A stretch of 64,000 nucleotides of DNA from contig NW_012236495.1 of assembly GCF_000787575.1 (NCBI RefSeq), forward strand, positions 62,001-126,000. Direction: 5' to 3'. Made by a program: the position numbers and the translations under genes. The DNA is from Acytostelium subglobosum LB1. Lineage: Eukaryota > Evosea > Eumycetozoa > Acytosteliales > Acytosteliaceae. The notes beneath the pieces are model-generated. The model had not been told where the DNA came from. It ran no database searches and was given only the letters and a program-made list of their open reading frames with translations. This document shows, one piece after another, positions 45,158 to 56,075 of this stretch. Numbering within the stretch: the stretch's first letter is position 1; every line of letters begins with the position of its first letter.

Positions 45158-46043
45158 ATGGAGAATCACTCAATGGTATTACCTCATATCACTGAAACTA
45201 CTACTACTACTTTGACAAGTAATAATAATAATATAATATCTATTGATGACTTGGTTGAAAGATTTACAAGTAATGATGACAGCGGTGGTAGTAAGATGAA
45301 GAAGAAGAGCGTGAATTACACATCTATACACATGGCTCATCAGGTATATCTTGACCTGTATGTGTTGAAGCACTGGTACAGCATTGAGTTTGGTACAGTT
45401 GACATTACAACAAACACCAAAGCGTCGTCGGAGGAGAGTATTGTTGTACTCTTTGCTAAAGAGTCGGAACAAGCAAGTGTACGTTGATAACTTCATTCAC
45501 AAGATGGTGTGATTGGATGAATGAATGAATGGATACCTAACATTACACATACATTATGACCACCCTTTGTGCACCTTGCTCCTTGTTGGTTACATTGGTG
45601 GGGTCGTCTCCATGTCCGTCTTGGCTGTTTCGTTGCTGTTCAGGGATTGAGTGTGATCATTCCTTCAAAGATCACCTTAAACTGGTCCATTGTATTGTAA
45701 GCTTAGATGACTTGGATGGTGCTGCAAAGCCAACCAACACGCAAAGAGATAGATTGATTAACCATCTTGAACAACAAACAGACTAGCCGAACTTTATCAT
45801 AAGGCAAATGAACAAGCAAGACGGCACTTGGTGGCGCCACAAGATGCTAAAGACTACAACAACAACAAAGAGACACCATCTACAGTGGAGACTCCACTAG
45901 CAAAGATACTCGTGATATTATGCTTTCTAGATCAAGATTCTTCATTGTCATATTACCGAATGGCAATGCCCACATTTGCGAACCACCCAACAACACAATC
46001 ACCACCACTGTCAACAACTACAATATCAACAGTCGCATGGTAG
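45158..46043 (+). CDS. Unknown protein, three-exon model
   Basis: Exons 45158-45478, 45644-45696 and 45782-46043 join in phase to 211 residues. The core reads YTSIHMAHQVYLDLYVLKHW, EESIVVLFAKESEQASGLSV followed by IIPSKITLNWSIVLLAELYH and KANEQARRHLVAPQDA. I recognise no family. The middle 53-bp exon gives a continuous hydrophobic segment (L-S-V-I-I-P...I-V-L-L-A-E-L). Beyond exon 3 another open stretch (46093-46254: KTRMLDHITINPSTPVNSIH, then LAIPNNVQPFKFELPRLDT and stop) looks protein-like and could be a further exon, but no good donor/acceptor pair gives the right phase. N-terminus is Thr/Asn-rich. Confidence 0.55.
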
Positions 46044-47177
46044 CATGGTAGCCTATGAATGTATCATACACACACTTGAATGGCGAAGTTAAAGATATGG
46101 GATGGTCCAACAACAACAAGATCACTTAATTAAGACAAGGATGTTGGACCACATCACCATCAATCCATCAACACCCGTCAATTCAATTCACACACTCGCG
46201 ATTCCCAACAATGTACAGCCATTCAAGTTCGAATTGCCGCGACTAGACACATGACCCAGACATCTTCTAACTAGGCCCACTTAGTACCCATTGATGGGAT
46301 ACGGACATACGCACCAGACGGGCACCCGTTTGATCAAGGTGAGAGAACTCTGGGGGTGGATGGAAGATGGGACGAGGCTCCGACCCCTCCCTCGCACAGC
46401 CGTTCAATTCCGATCATCCGAATCAGCTGATCAACACACTCACAATGCCTAAGGATAAGATTGAACGACTTGCCGAATCATCAATTACCAATTTGGATTT
46501 GATCTCAACAAAAAAATATCATCACTTTTTTGTATGAGTGAGCAGGGCCTCGGCATTGACCACACAATCTCTTTAGCCGCGCGTCATCATCTTAAAGAAG
46601 CCTCTACACACGTGCATGCAGGTCAGTGAGCACTGTAATAAATGATCGGCATCATCCTACAAGATGCCGTAACCTCATCCTACGTACGGGTGGTCCTTCT
46701 GGCTTCCACTAACTATCTAAGCTGGCACATCCATCTCGACACTCTATGGCCCACGAGTACTCTCCCTTCCTTCCCCATGGTCCCGCTAGACGGAGTCCGT
46801 CGCTGTATGTATGTGTGGATGAGTGTGTGAGTGAGAGTGGATATTGCCGTGACGGCTAATTGAATGGTTGATGGTGTTGATGGTGATGGTTGTGAAGAGG
46901 GGAGAGAATAGTCAAGTGCAATGATTGAGTGTGGGGCACTGCTGCATGTATGATTGATTGATTGATTACTTCGGATATCGAGCATTGCACCTTGCCACTC
47001 TTTCAAATTGACTCCCACCAAGTTATACACAACAACAATCAGATACTACATCTTATCTTAACGATCAAACACTCTCACTCACTCTCTCGCTATTCCAACA
47101 GCGCGCGGATATTTGGTACTTTGTCGTCCATCCACTCAATCATTCAATCAAACATAATATCATATTATATTATACAA
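46044..47177. other. Long intergenic region
   Basis: About 1.13 kb between the unknown gene and the GATA factor. It contains a possible orphan exon (46093-46254, see previous entry). The segment 46260-46440 has higher GC than its surroundings (gacgggcacccg, gggggtggatgg) but no tRNA or known ncRNA pattern. The rest is low-complexity leader DNA. Confidence 0.4.
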
Positions 47178-48921
47178 ATGGAAAGCACAACTACCTCAAC
47201 AACTAGACAGATGCTGACATCCCAGAACGTCTGGAAGTCATGTTGGAAAAAGGTATGCCTCAGCTATGGCCGCGGTTAATCAATCGACTGGCCAGCTGCT
47301 GTCCAAGGCAGACGCGGCGAACCACTCGACCAACTAGGGAATTTCCGAAATCTAATGTGTACTCATCACACTTTCTTGGTTTCCGTTTCTCTCTCCTTCT
47401 CCTTCTTCTTCTTCTTCCCCTTTCTCTCTTCGTCCCCTTTCCCACTCATTCAATCAGATCCAACAATGCGGAACAGAAGTCCAATCGTCGGCAGGACTCA
47501 TCTTAAGTGAGGGTTCCAGCCAGCTGGGCCAACACGACATGTTTGAACTCTTTGAGAAGACACTCACACTCCTACTGCTGGTAGAGAACTCCACGCGCCA
47601 ACTCAACAACAACCAATCCCTTTTCCAACAATTCACCGAGATGATGTCCACCAACGACTCATCCTCATCATCCGCTCTCCTCGAGCTGTGTAGTGGCAAT
47701 GAGACCCTCATTCCACTCTTCACCCAGCTGTCCAAGCTGTCCTCTTGTATCGATATCACCCAACTCCTAGACACACCAGTCGCCACACCATCACCATCAT
47801 GTAACAACAACCACAACAACAACAACATTACCAACTCAAACTCACTCCTCAACTCACTTTACTCGCCCAAGTCCTCATCCGAGAATTTGCTCGCCAACCT
47901 GGCCGCCTCGTCGAGCTCCTCCCAACTGGACTCGGCCAACTCCACACCAGTCCTCCATGGACTGGACTCCTCATCCAACTCGTCGAGCCGTGGCTCCTCG
48001 CCATTCCAACATTCCGTGTCTGACCTCCCACCCCTGTCCATTCAGGGCGACGATGATATGGACGACACCAACTCCAACCTTTGCTCCTCGAGCAACATGG
48101 TCCCATGTTCGCCACCCAATGGCGGTTCCATCAAGGGCAGCTACTCTATGTCTGGCTCGTCCAACAACTCCAACAATAGCAATTCCAAGCGCAAGAGAAG
48201 ACCCAGAGCACCAGCTCCATTCTTTGACACATTGTTCTGCCACTCGTGTGGCGAGACCCAGACCTCCCAGTGGCGTCGTGGTCCCGATGGATGCAAGTCG
48301 CTGTGCAACGCCTGCGGTATCCGTTTCGCCAACATTGTCAACAAGGAGAAGGCATTGGCTGCCAAGGAGACCTCCAAGTGCATCTCAATCAACATGCTCC
48401 TGTGTGACTCTGCCCAAGCCGAGGCCAACAACGCCATTGCCAACGCTTCCGTTTCAAACACCATCAACTTGCTGAACGACTCCTTCCCAGTCGTGCCAAC
48501 AGTTGCTACCGCTACCAGCGCCAGCGCCACCATTGCCCAACAGTTCCAACAATTGAACAAGAGCGTACCATATTACAACAGCTCCAAGCTGGCATATGCA
48601 CCACCACCACCACCCAAGGGCAAGCTGTCCAGCAGCGCCAACTCACTCCCAACCTCCACCACCACCGCTACACCATCCACCTCCAACACACACAAGAGAA
48701 AGCAACCGTCAACCACCGACGTGTCAATGCCAACCAAGTCACACAAAGTCTTCCAACATGATGACAACCTGTACAACAACAACAACATGCACAACGAGGT
48801 CGCTTCCAACACAAGCGAGTCCTTCAATTTTTCCTCCTTTCCAATGCTTGACGCACTGACAACCCTGACCTCGCTGGCTTCATCCGAGGCTCAGCTGATA
48901 TCTGCTGGCGTCGATGTCTAA
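47178..48921 (+). CDS. GATA-type zinc finger transcription factor
   Basis: Two exons (47178-47252, 47458-48921), 512 residues, separated by a 205-bp intron, the longest here, which ends in a cttcttcttc polypyrimidine tract. One zinc finger at ~residues 265-290: CHSCGETQTSQWRRGPDGCK followed by S-L-C-N-A-C-G, i.e. C-x2-C-x18-C-x2-C with a preceding basic stretch (NSKRKRRPRAPAP) as nuclear signal and a following RFANIVNKEKALAAKE. The N-terminal ~100 residues (SCWKKIQQCGTEVQSSAGLI, FELFEKTLTLLLLVENSTRQ, FTQLSKLSSCIDITQLL) are helical and ordered; the rest is Ser/Asn/Thr-rich. Resembles dictyostelid GATA proteins such as the gta group or stkA; which one I cannot say. The x18 loop is of the fungal/plant type. 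Confidence 0.9.
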
Positions 48922-49841
48922 AGGTCCAAGGTCCAAGGTCATCCTACCGACCTACCTAAGGTACCTACATCCCTCCCTCCCTTTTTTTTTTTCCTTCCTC
49001 CTTCCTCCCCTCCTCCTTCCCAAGCCAACGCACTCGTCTCCCCTCCATCCTACCAACGCAATCCAACATACTTTAAACGTACGCAAACGTCTCAATCGAA
49101 TGGACCATTCCCAACCAACAGTCAATGCATGACTGTTGTGTAGTAACTACTGCAGGCATGCCGGTCGGCAGAACACCAATCATCAGTTGTGTTGCTGCAG
49201 GCAGTAGTCGAAGTATAGAAGCAATAAACTTAAGGTTTATGTAAATGATAATAATAATATTTGAAGTTTATGTGTTGTCAGACTTTGGCCACTTTATTCT
49301 GTTGAGTTCATTCGAAAGGTTTTCGATGCTTCGTCGATACTTAATGCCTTCAATATGGTTGTTTCAAAGTATGATGTGATGGGATGGTCTGGTGAAGGTT
49401 TAGCCTTCAACTCCTGAATGTTGACCTGACCAGTGAAGTAGATAACCAACTGATCCAGACATGGTCGAGTCGAAAAAATTGCAATTCAAGAGCATCGATG
49501 CCGTGAGGATCTCCAAAGTCAAGAGCTTGTTATCTCCATCAAAGTCACCATTGATGTCATCAAAAATTGGGTGCCATCCCTCTCTCGAAGTTGATGAAGT
49601 AGACCATTAAAATGTCCTCCTCTGATTACTACATCATTGAAAACTAGGGAGGACATTTTTGGTACTTCCTTCTGAATAGGTGGACCGATCCACTTCAATT
49701 ATAAATATATATTTTGAGTATTTTTAATATATATTAATAATAATATTAATAAAAAAATAGACATCTATATATATTTAATACACTTGAAATATTTACTCTA
49801 TATATTTATCATAATAGAAGATTAGATTACAAAAACATGGA
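48922..49841. other. Intergenic region with decayed coding remnant
   Basis: 920 bp. First ~180 bp is pyrimidine-rich 3' UTR-like DNA (cctccctccctttttttttttcc). aataaac at ~49224. The middle (49294-49660) holds a coding remnant on the minus strand (separate entry). The last ~150 bp is very AT-rich leader DNA. Confidence 0.5.
49294..49660 (-). pseudogene. Probable decayed coding remnant, family unknown
   Basis: Minus-strand reading gives protein-like segments in successive frames with no single long ORF: VFNDVVIRGGHFNGLLHQL, then HPIFDDINGDFDGDNKLLTL followed by EILTASMLLNCNFFDS, then LDQLVIYFTGQVNIQELKAK and PSPDHPITSYFETTILKALS with a terminal stop at 49294-49296. Segments follow each other without large gaps, with about two breaks in total. 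Composition matches host coding DNA rather than spacer. No family is recognised and there are no terminal repeats around it. Confidence 0.45.
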
Positions 49842-50310
49842 ATGGATATAGTCAAAGAATATCTAAACTCATGTAACCTCCAAGTTCCAAAGGATCACAA
49901 TGTTATGAAGATCATCGACAACAACAATATTACTCCTCAAAATATCCAAACACATACAGTAGCTCATCTAATGATTGACCTTGATATTCCTTATCGTATA
50001 GCTTGTAAATTAGTGAACCAATATTCTCCCAATCATAGTAAGTAATAATTGTGTCATAGTATATTTATAAATATGATAGATATACTAATCAATTCAATTG
50101 AATTTACTTGATTGATTAGAAGAGGAATATTTCTTACACTGTGTAGATGTTAAAACTGATGATGGTGAGGATATAATGATACCAATACCAAGTGAATATT
50201 ATAATGATATTGATACTTTGACCAGTCTTGAACTAGTTCATTATGATCGAACAGCACACAAGGACAATTCTGAAGACATATCAAAGAGGAGCATTACACA
50301 AAGAAGTTAA
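49842..50310 (+). CDS. Small unknown protein, SAM-domain-like N-terminus
   Basis: Two exons (49842-50037, 50120-50310), 128 residues. Residues 1-65 (VKEYLNSCNLQVPKDHNVMK, ITPQNIQTHTVAHLMIDLDI, PYRIACKLVNQY) resemble a SAM domain helix pattern (L-x-x-L-N-I...I..G.R..I...I). The second half is acidic and Tyr/Asp-rich (IPSEYYNDIDTLTSLE). Codons are distinctly AT-richer than in neighbouring genes. An out-of-frame ATG lies a few bases upstream of the start. SAM call is tentative. Confidence 0.6.
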
Positions 50311-50631
50311 GCCTCCAAACAACAACTACACCAACTAAAACAATGAAGTTTGTCAAATAAACGTCAGTCAGTGATCAATCTTTATCATTGTCTCGTTGAA
50401 TTTCCCCCACTTTCTGACAGGTGTTTATTATTTATTCCCAGCGATCCAAGCTACACCATCATAATTGACATTCCGGAAACGTTTTTTTGACATCATTAAT
50501 TATTACATAAACTCACGACATATATACAAATACATATACATATACATAAAAATATAACATATAAACATATATATGAATTTGTATATATGTAATACATATA
50601 CATAAAAATATAACATATAAACATATATACA
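50311..50631. repeat. AT-rich spacer with ~37-bp direct repeat
   Basis: About 320 bp between the small gene and the PTTG1IP-like gene. A near-perfect ~37-bp direct repeat (tacatatacataaaaatata... ) occurs at about 50535-50571 and 50593-50629, offset 58 bp, the second copy ending at the start codon. This probably arose by tandem duplication of the leader. Confidence 0.7.
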
Positions 50632-51225
50632 ATGAAGTACTACTTAACTATACTCGCCTTTTTGGCTTTGATACGTATGTATTGATGTGATCGATCAATC
50701 AATAGTTTAACGATACAACATGATGAGTACTAACTTACCAAAATGTATTCAATATATATAGTATCTGTATCAGCCTCATCATACAATGATTCTGACAATT
50801 CATCAAGTTGCTCTCAAAAGACATCTTGTTCAGACTGCACAGACGATCATGGTTGTGTTTGGTGTGAGGGCGCTGGAGAGTGTCATGATGGTACTTTCTA
50901 TGGATCAAAGCCAATCACATATTGCAGGGACTTTAGATGGATGCAGTGCAAGATGGACGGTGTCTACACACTGTTGATATCTGTCGCTGTCGCCCTCGTG
51001 CTCATCGCGCTCATCATCACTGCTATTAAGGTTGCTATCTACTTCTGCTGTTGCGCCCGCAAGAGAAGCACCAAGCCATACACCAACATCCAGGAGGAGG
51101 ATGAGTCGCGCAGTCTGCTCACCAACCCTTCGCAATCAGTGACACCAGTCACTGACAAGCGCAGAGAGGAGTTCAGAATGAAGTACGGCATTGGCAAGCA
51201 GACCTCAACATCATCATGGGACTAA
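50632..51225 (+). CDS. PTTG1IP-like single-pass membrane protein (PSI domain)
   Basis: Two exons (50632-50674, 50762-51225), 168 residues. Signal peptide MKYYLTILAFLALILSVSAS spans the intron. A PSI-type Cys-rich domain follows: SSCSQKTSCSDCTDDHGCVW followed by C-E-G-A-G-E-C, then a membrane span (LLISVAVALVLIALIITAIK) followed by YFCCCARKRSTKP. The cytoplasmic tail ends RREEFRMKYGIGKQ, matching the human PTTG1IP tail (R..E.R.KYGLFK). Human PTTG1IP (PBF) has CEDCLKNVSCLWC, the same CCCC...RRKRS juxtamembrane run and similar length. Function in amoebae unknown; likely in endomembranes or plasma membrane. Confidence 0.8.
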
Positions 51226-51702
51226 ACATCAGTCACATAGACCTTTACGCCTCAAGCACATGTACTGCTTTATTTCTTCAAATAGCAGTCCACTCAGCGC
51301 ATCATTCAATCAATCACATTCTTCTTCTTCCTCTTCTTCTTCCTCTTCTTCCTCTTCTTCCTCTTCCTCCTCACCTCCCTCTATATCTTTGTTCACAACC
51401 ATCCATTGTAATAAATTCAATTAGCCCTCATCTTACCTCGTAAAGTGTTTATTAGATTGAGTAGTAAGTATCCATCATGATTGGGGATGGACCAGTCTAG
51501 TCCTTGGACTCGCCCTTCCCCAGGCCCCCATTGATGACACCTTAGAACACGATGGGATGGGACGAGACGTTCCTTTTTCTTGTTCTTTTTCTTCCGCTGA
51601 TCATCACATGTCCACGAATGTTCCTTCAACTTTGTTTGATCAGATTGATTACTTTACTAAGTTATACTATACACATAAAGAGATAATAAGTATATACATA
51701 CA
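51226..51702. repeat. Spacer with (TTC/TCC)n polypyrimidine tract
   Basis: About 475 bp. A ttcttcttcctcttc tract runs from ~51319 to 51372 in the 3' flank of the PTTG1IP-like gene, followed by a possible aataaa (~51410). The AT-rich segment before 51703 is the TPP1 leader. Confidence 0.6.
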
Positions 51703-54160
51703 ATGATAAAGACATCGTTATTACTGATGCTTGTTGTGGCATCTGTTGCCCTGGCCTCGGCTTCCAGCCACTTAATGGAGGGCGCCTTCTACCATGATGA
51801 TGTGCCAAGCGGATGGTCTAGAACCGGACGTGCTGTTAGTGATCATGACATCACCTTGACATTCGCACTCAGACTTTCAAACATTGATAAACTAGAGGTA
51901 TGATACCATATATGGAATCATTCCAATCAGGTACTCATACTAACTTTATGATCACCTATTTAGGAGTTGCTGTTGCAACATATCTCAAACCCAAGCTCAT
52001 CATCGTACCGCAAGTACTTGACTAGACAGGAGGTCGACAACTTGGTTGCCCCAAGCCAAAAGGATGTTACCGCCTTGAAGAAGTGGATCGAGGAGGAGCT
52101 GCAGGGAACCATTGTCAAGGAGCTCCCAGATTACATTGTGGTGAGCGCTAATGCTGCCATCGCATCAGCCAAGCTCGACACCAAGTTTGAGCAGTTTGAG
52201 CATCCTCAAACCAGCAAGACTGTGATCCGTACGCTCGGACCATACTCTGTGCCCTACAAGCTGGCCTCGATCGTTCACTTCATCGGTGGCACCGTGCGTT
52301 TCCCCAACAGACGCGTCAAGAGCATCAACGCCAATGAGAACGTGGCCGTCGCCGCCAGTGGCTGCAACAACCCAGTGATCCCCCGTCTCTACGCCGGTGA
52401 CGAGTCGTTCACTTTCATCATGTTGCCCAAGACCCAGAGTGGCGGTGTTTGGACCGATCCCTCGCAGGTACAGATGATGGGCGTTGCCATCTCCAGTGCC
52501 CAGTACTCCACCCCTTACTCCACCATCCTTGAGCCATCGCAGCTTACCTGTGAGTCCTGCTCCCAGATCACAAACAGCGCAATCCAGCAGATCTGCCAGC
52601 GCACCAACCAGCAGAACTCGCTGCCCGCCAACACAGTCTATTGTGTGAGCGAGGAGATCACCTCGAGCGACTTCCAAAACTACCGCCCATACAACCTGTC
52701 GTTTGTGATCAACTACTCGACGGGCAGCTCCAGCGCAGCCACCTACGACCAGTTCTACATGGGCCAGTACACAACAGTGCAGGCCATCCAAGAGCGCTAC
52801 AACATGCCAATGATTGAGGGTGCCTTCCCCGAGGGCCAGTACTCCTCGTCGCCCGTGCAGCAAGCCGTGGCCGAGTTCTTGGACCAGTACTACAACGGCA
52901 CTGACCTCGAGCAGTTCTTTGAGATCATGGGTTTGGACCCAAGACTTGCCGCACGCGTCTTTGTCAATGGACCAAACAATGTGACCAACCCAGGTGCTGA
53001 GGCATCCTTGGACATCCAATACCTCATGGGTCTTGCACCAGGTTTCAACACAACCTTCTACTCTGTCGGTGGCACTGTCAATGGACAAGAGCCATTCCTC
53101 GAGTGGATCACAGATGTCCTCAATGATAACAATAGTATGTATTCAATCATCAAGTCAATCAATCAATCACATGACTTACACACGCTTGGAACCATTCCAG
53201 TCATTCACGTTCACTCTGTATCATATGGAGATGATGAGAACACACTGTCGTTGGACTTTATGAACAGAATCAATCAAGACTTTATCAAGGCTGGCGCAGT
53301 TGGAATCACAATCATGTTCTCTTCGGGTGATCTTGGCGTGAACAGTGGAAATGGTACAATCGTCGATGAGTTTGTTCCATCATTCCCAGCATCATCACCC
53401 TATGTTCTTGCTGTTGGTGCCACTCAATTCTCCACTCAGACCTCCCCAGTCTGCTCGATCAAGCCAGTCGGAATCATCTCTGCCAAGTGCAACCAAGTCG
53501 GTGAGATTGCTTCATCCATTGCCACTGGCTCCAGGATCACCAGTGGTGGTGGTTTCTCCAATGTCTTTGGAAGACCATCCTACCAAGATGCCGTCGTCCA
53601 AGACTACATCAACACTCACCTTGAGAACAACATCCCATCCAGTTATTACAATCAATCTGGTCGTAAGTCTCAATAACTTAATCAATCAACCAATCAATCA
53701 ATGATGACTAACATTGACACATATAATAGGCGCCTATCCTGATGTATCTGCACTTGGCCACAACTTTATCATTGTTTTGGCTGGAGAGGTGGTGACCGTC
53801 GATGGTACCTCTGCCGCCGCCCCAACCTTCTCCTCAGTGATCACCCTGCTAAACGATAGATTGATGTCCAGAGGCAAGGCTCCACTGGGGTATGTACCAT
53901 GATTGACTAACCATCACCCTTCCATGATCACTAACTAACCAACTTCTGATAACAGATTCTTCAATCCAACATTGTACCAACTGGCTACCAGCCATTCTGA
54001 TGCCTTCTTTGATATTGTGATGGGAGACAACAGCTGCGGCGAGTCTCTTTGCAACCAATATGGTTTCCCAGCTGTCCCAGGATGGGATGCTGTCACTGGC
54101 TTTGGCTCTCCAAACTTTGAATCATTGTCCTATGCCGTTGACATTGAACAATCACAATAA
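51703..54160 (+). CDS. tpp1: Tripeptidyl peptidase 1-like sedolisin (S53)
   Basis: Five exons (51703-51897, 51964-53134, 53201-53662, 53730-53889, 53956-54160), 730 residues. Signal peptide (residues 1-20), then the S53 prodomain (LLLQHISNPSSSSYRKYLTR, PSQKDVTALKKWIEE). Catalytic set: Glu and Asp in NPGAEASLDIQYLMG, Asp in IMFSSGDLGVNSG, nucleophile Ser in VTVDGTSAAAPTF. RAYPDVSALG and the C-terminal calcium-site region (FFDIVMGDNSCGE, GWDAVTGFGSP) are also present. It is a lysosomal acid protease that removes N-terminal tripeptides. It is ~170 residues longer than human TPP1, with the extra material (roughly residues 150-320, Cys-rich SCSQITNS...) between prodomain and catalytic domain. Exon 3 start at 53201 gives IIHVHSVSYGDDE. 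Confidence 0.93.
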
Positions 54161-54451
54161 ACCTACTTTAGTAAGTTGATCAATCAAAATAATAATTGTC
54201 CAAAAACCAATAATTATTATTGAATAAATATTTATTTAGTAGTAAGTTAATAATGTTATGATGGAGATGGAATGTAGAGTATGGTGTAGAGTAGTAGCAG
54301 GAGGGTATGGTTGGAATAGTGTTGGCAATCATTGATTGAATGAATGAGGGAGGATTATGATGTACATATGGATGGTTACCAAGCAGGTTGATACATGATT
54401 TGTTTCCTTTTTTTTGTTGTTGCTTGACTTTGTTGGTGTAGTCGTCGTTGC
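54161..54451. other. Convergent 3' spacer
   Basis: About 290 bp between TPP1 and paxillin 3' ends. It has gaataaat near 54221 and a T10 run at ~54405; nothing else seen. Confidence 0.45.
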
Positions 54452-56075
54452 TTATTCGAATAATTTAGAGTGGCACACCTTGCAGTATGGCTTGCCATTG
54501 TTAGCTGTGTAGGATCCACCTGCCAATGGGTTCATACTATGATTGGTTGGTTGGAGATTGAATATGTTAGTCGTTGCCAGATGATTGATTGATCGAGTGC
54601 TAAGGGACTTACCAAAAAGCGCAGACAAAGTGCTCTGGATGCCACTTCTTGTCGAGGGCATCGATGCAACGGCCGCTGACAGCCTTGCCACAGCCAGAGC
54701 AGACGGAACCGGCCTGCTGGTGGTAGTGAATGTCACAGTAGGGCTTGCCTCCAAACTCAAAGAAGGTGCCGTTGGCAAAGCTCTTCTGGCAGTACTGGCA
54801 GACAAAGTGCTCTGGATGCCATTGGGTGCCGAGGGCGTTGATGCACTCGCCACGGATTGGCTGGNNNNNNNNNNNNNNNNNNNNNNNNNNNNNNNNNNNN
54901 NNNNNNNNNNNNNNNNNNNNNNNNNNNNNNNNNNNNNNNNNNNNNNNNNNNNNNNNNNNNNNNNGGGTGGCAAAGGTTGAGTAGTAGTCGGTCTCACAGT
55001 AGGGACGTCCGTCGCGCTCAAAGAAGTTGCCGTCCTCAAAGGGCTTCAGGCACTGTGTGCAGACAAAGTGGTGGATGTGCCACTTCTTGCCCAGGGCGGT
55101 GATGCAGCGGTCGGTGATGGCGTCATCACAGTGGGCGCAGCGGGAGCAGAACAGCTCGTGGTAGCACTTCTCGCAGTGGGGGAAGTTCTCTTGCTCGTAG
55201 AAGTTCTTGGTGCCGATTGGGTTGTGGCAGTTGTGGCAGACAAAGTGCTCGGGATGGTACAGCTTGCCCATGGCCTGGATGGTCTCGCCCAGGATTGGCT
55301 TACGGCAGTGGCCACAGGTACCTCTTGGTGTTGGGCCAGTGGTGTCAATGTCGTTCATCTGCGAGGTGAGGTTGGTGAGCAGGTTGTCCAAGTCGTCGCC
55401 GGCAACAACCTTGCCAGCTGGCTTGGCGGCAGCCCTTGGGGCGGCGGCAGCCTGCTGGTGGTGGTGCTGTGGCTGGTGTTGATGATGCTGATGCTGGTGC
55501 TGGTGCTGGTGAGCTGGAGCAGCCTGCTTGTAGTCGACCACTGGCTGCTGTGGGTTCAAGTTCTTCAAGAGCTCGTCCAAGTCGTCGGTGCTGTGCGAGG
55601 CTGATGAGTGGATGGGTGCGGGAGCACTCCTCTGTGCTGGGGCTGTGGTTTCCAAGACGGCTCTGGACACCTGGGGCTTCTTCACGACGACTGAGGCCGT
55701 CGAGGTGTATGTCTTGACGGGTGCAGCGTGCAATGGCGCTGGCTTGGCCGAGGATGAGTATGTCTTTTGGGACGCAGGCTCGTTGGTCTTGACGGCGGTG
55801 TGGATGGACGTGTTGAGCGACTCCATCAGAGCGTCCAAGTCGTCGGATGATTCAAACGCCTGCTGCGAGGTCGAGTTGTTGTTGTTGTGGTGGTTGTGAT
55901 GTGTTGGCTCCTGTCTGCCGGTGGTCTGAAGATCAGACATCAACGACTCTATCTCATTCAAGTTAACCTTTGAAGAGTTGTGATTATTATGTCCATTGGA
56001 TGCAGCTGGAGCTGGCTTTGCCACTCCACTCTTGGGACTTCCCAAATCAGCGAGTAAAAGGTCCAAATCGTCCAT
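54452..56075 (-). CDS. paxB: Paxillin homologue (LD motifs plus four LIM domains)
   Basis: Two exons (complement of 54452-54536, 54613-56075), about 490-515 residues depending on the gap. LD motifs: MDDLDLLLADLG at the very start, LNEIESLMSDLQ, SDDLDALMESLN, TDDLDELLKNLN, GDDLDNLLTNLT. Four LIM domains follow: CGHCRKPILGETIQAMGKLY..., CAHCDDAITDRCITALGKKW..., a third (broken by 100 N) resuming QPIRGECINALGTQWHPEHF, and CSGCGKAVSGRCIDALDKKW with its end after the intron (CAFCMNPLAGG...KVCHSKLFE). Paxillin is a focal adhesion scaffold needed for cell-substrate adhesion and cell sorting. Between YYSTFAT and QPIRGE the LIM pattern needs only about 6-8 residues. Confidence 0.95.
54552..54630 (-). 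repeat. 79-bp segment duplicated at 26304-26382 (source copy)
   Basis: Covers the end of the paxillin penultimate exon, the donor and ~60 bp of the last intron; identical to the copy near PIG-Y. Here it makes functional sense, so this is the parental copy. Confidence 0.9.
54865..54964. other. 100-N assembly gap inside a coding exon
   Basis: Exactly 100 N, the conventional placeholder length. It falls at the first zinc-knuckle of paxillin LIM3. Confidence 0.99.

Noticed and set aside
46380-46420. gttcaattcc resembling a tRNA T-loop
   Set aside because: The flanking bases do not pair as a T-stem and no acceptor or anticodon arm fits around it.
52165-53088. 307-codon open frame antisense to TPP1
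   Set aside because: It mirrors the codon bias of the TPP1 exon and has low-information Val/Leu/Gly text; the sense strand encodes a clear sedolisin.
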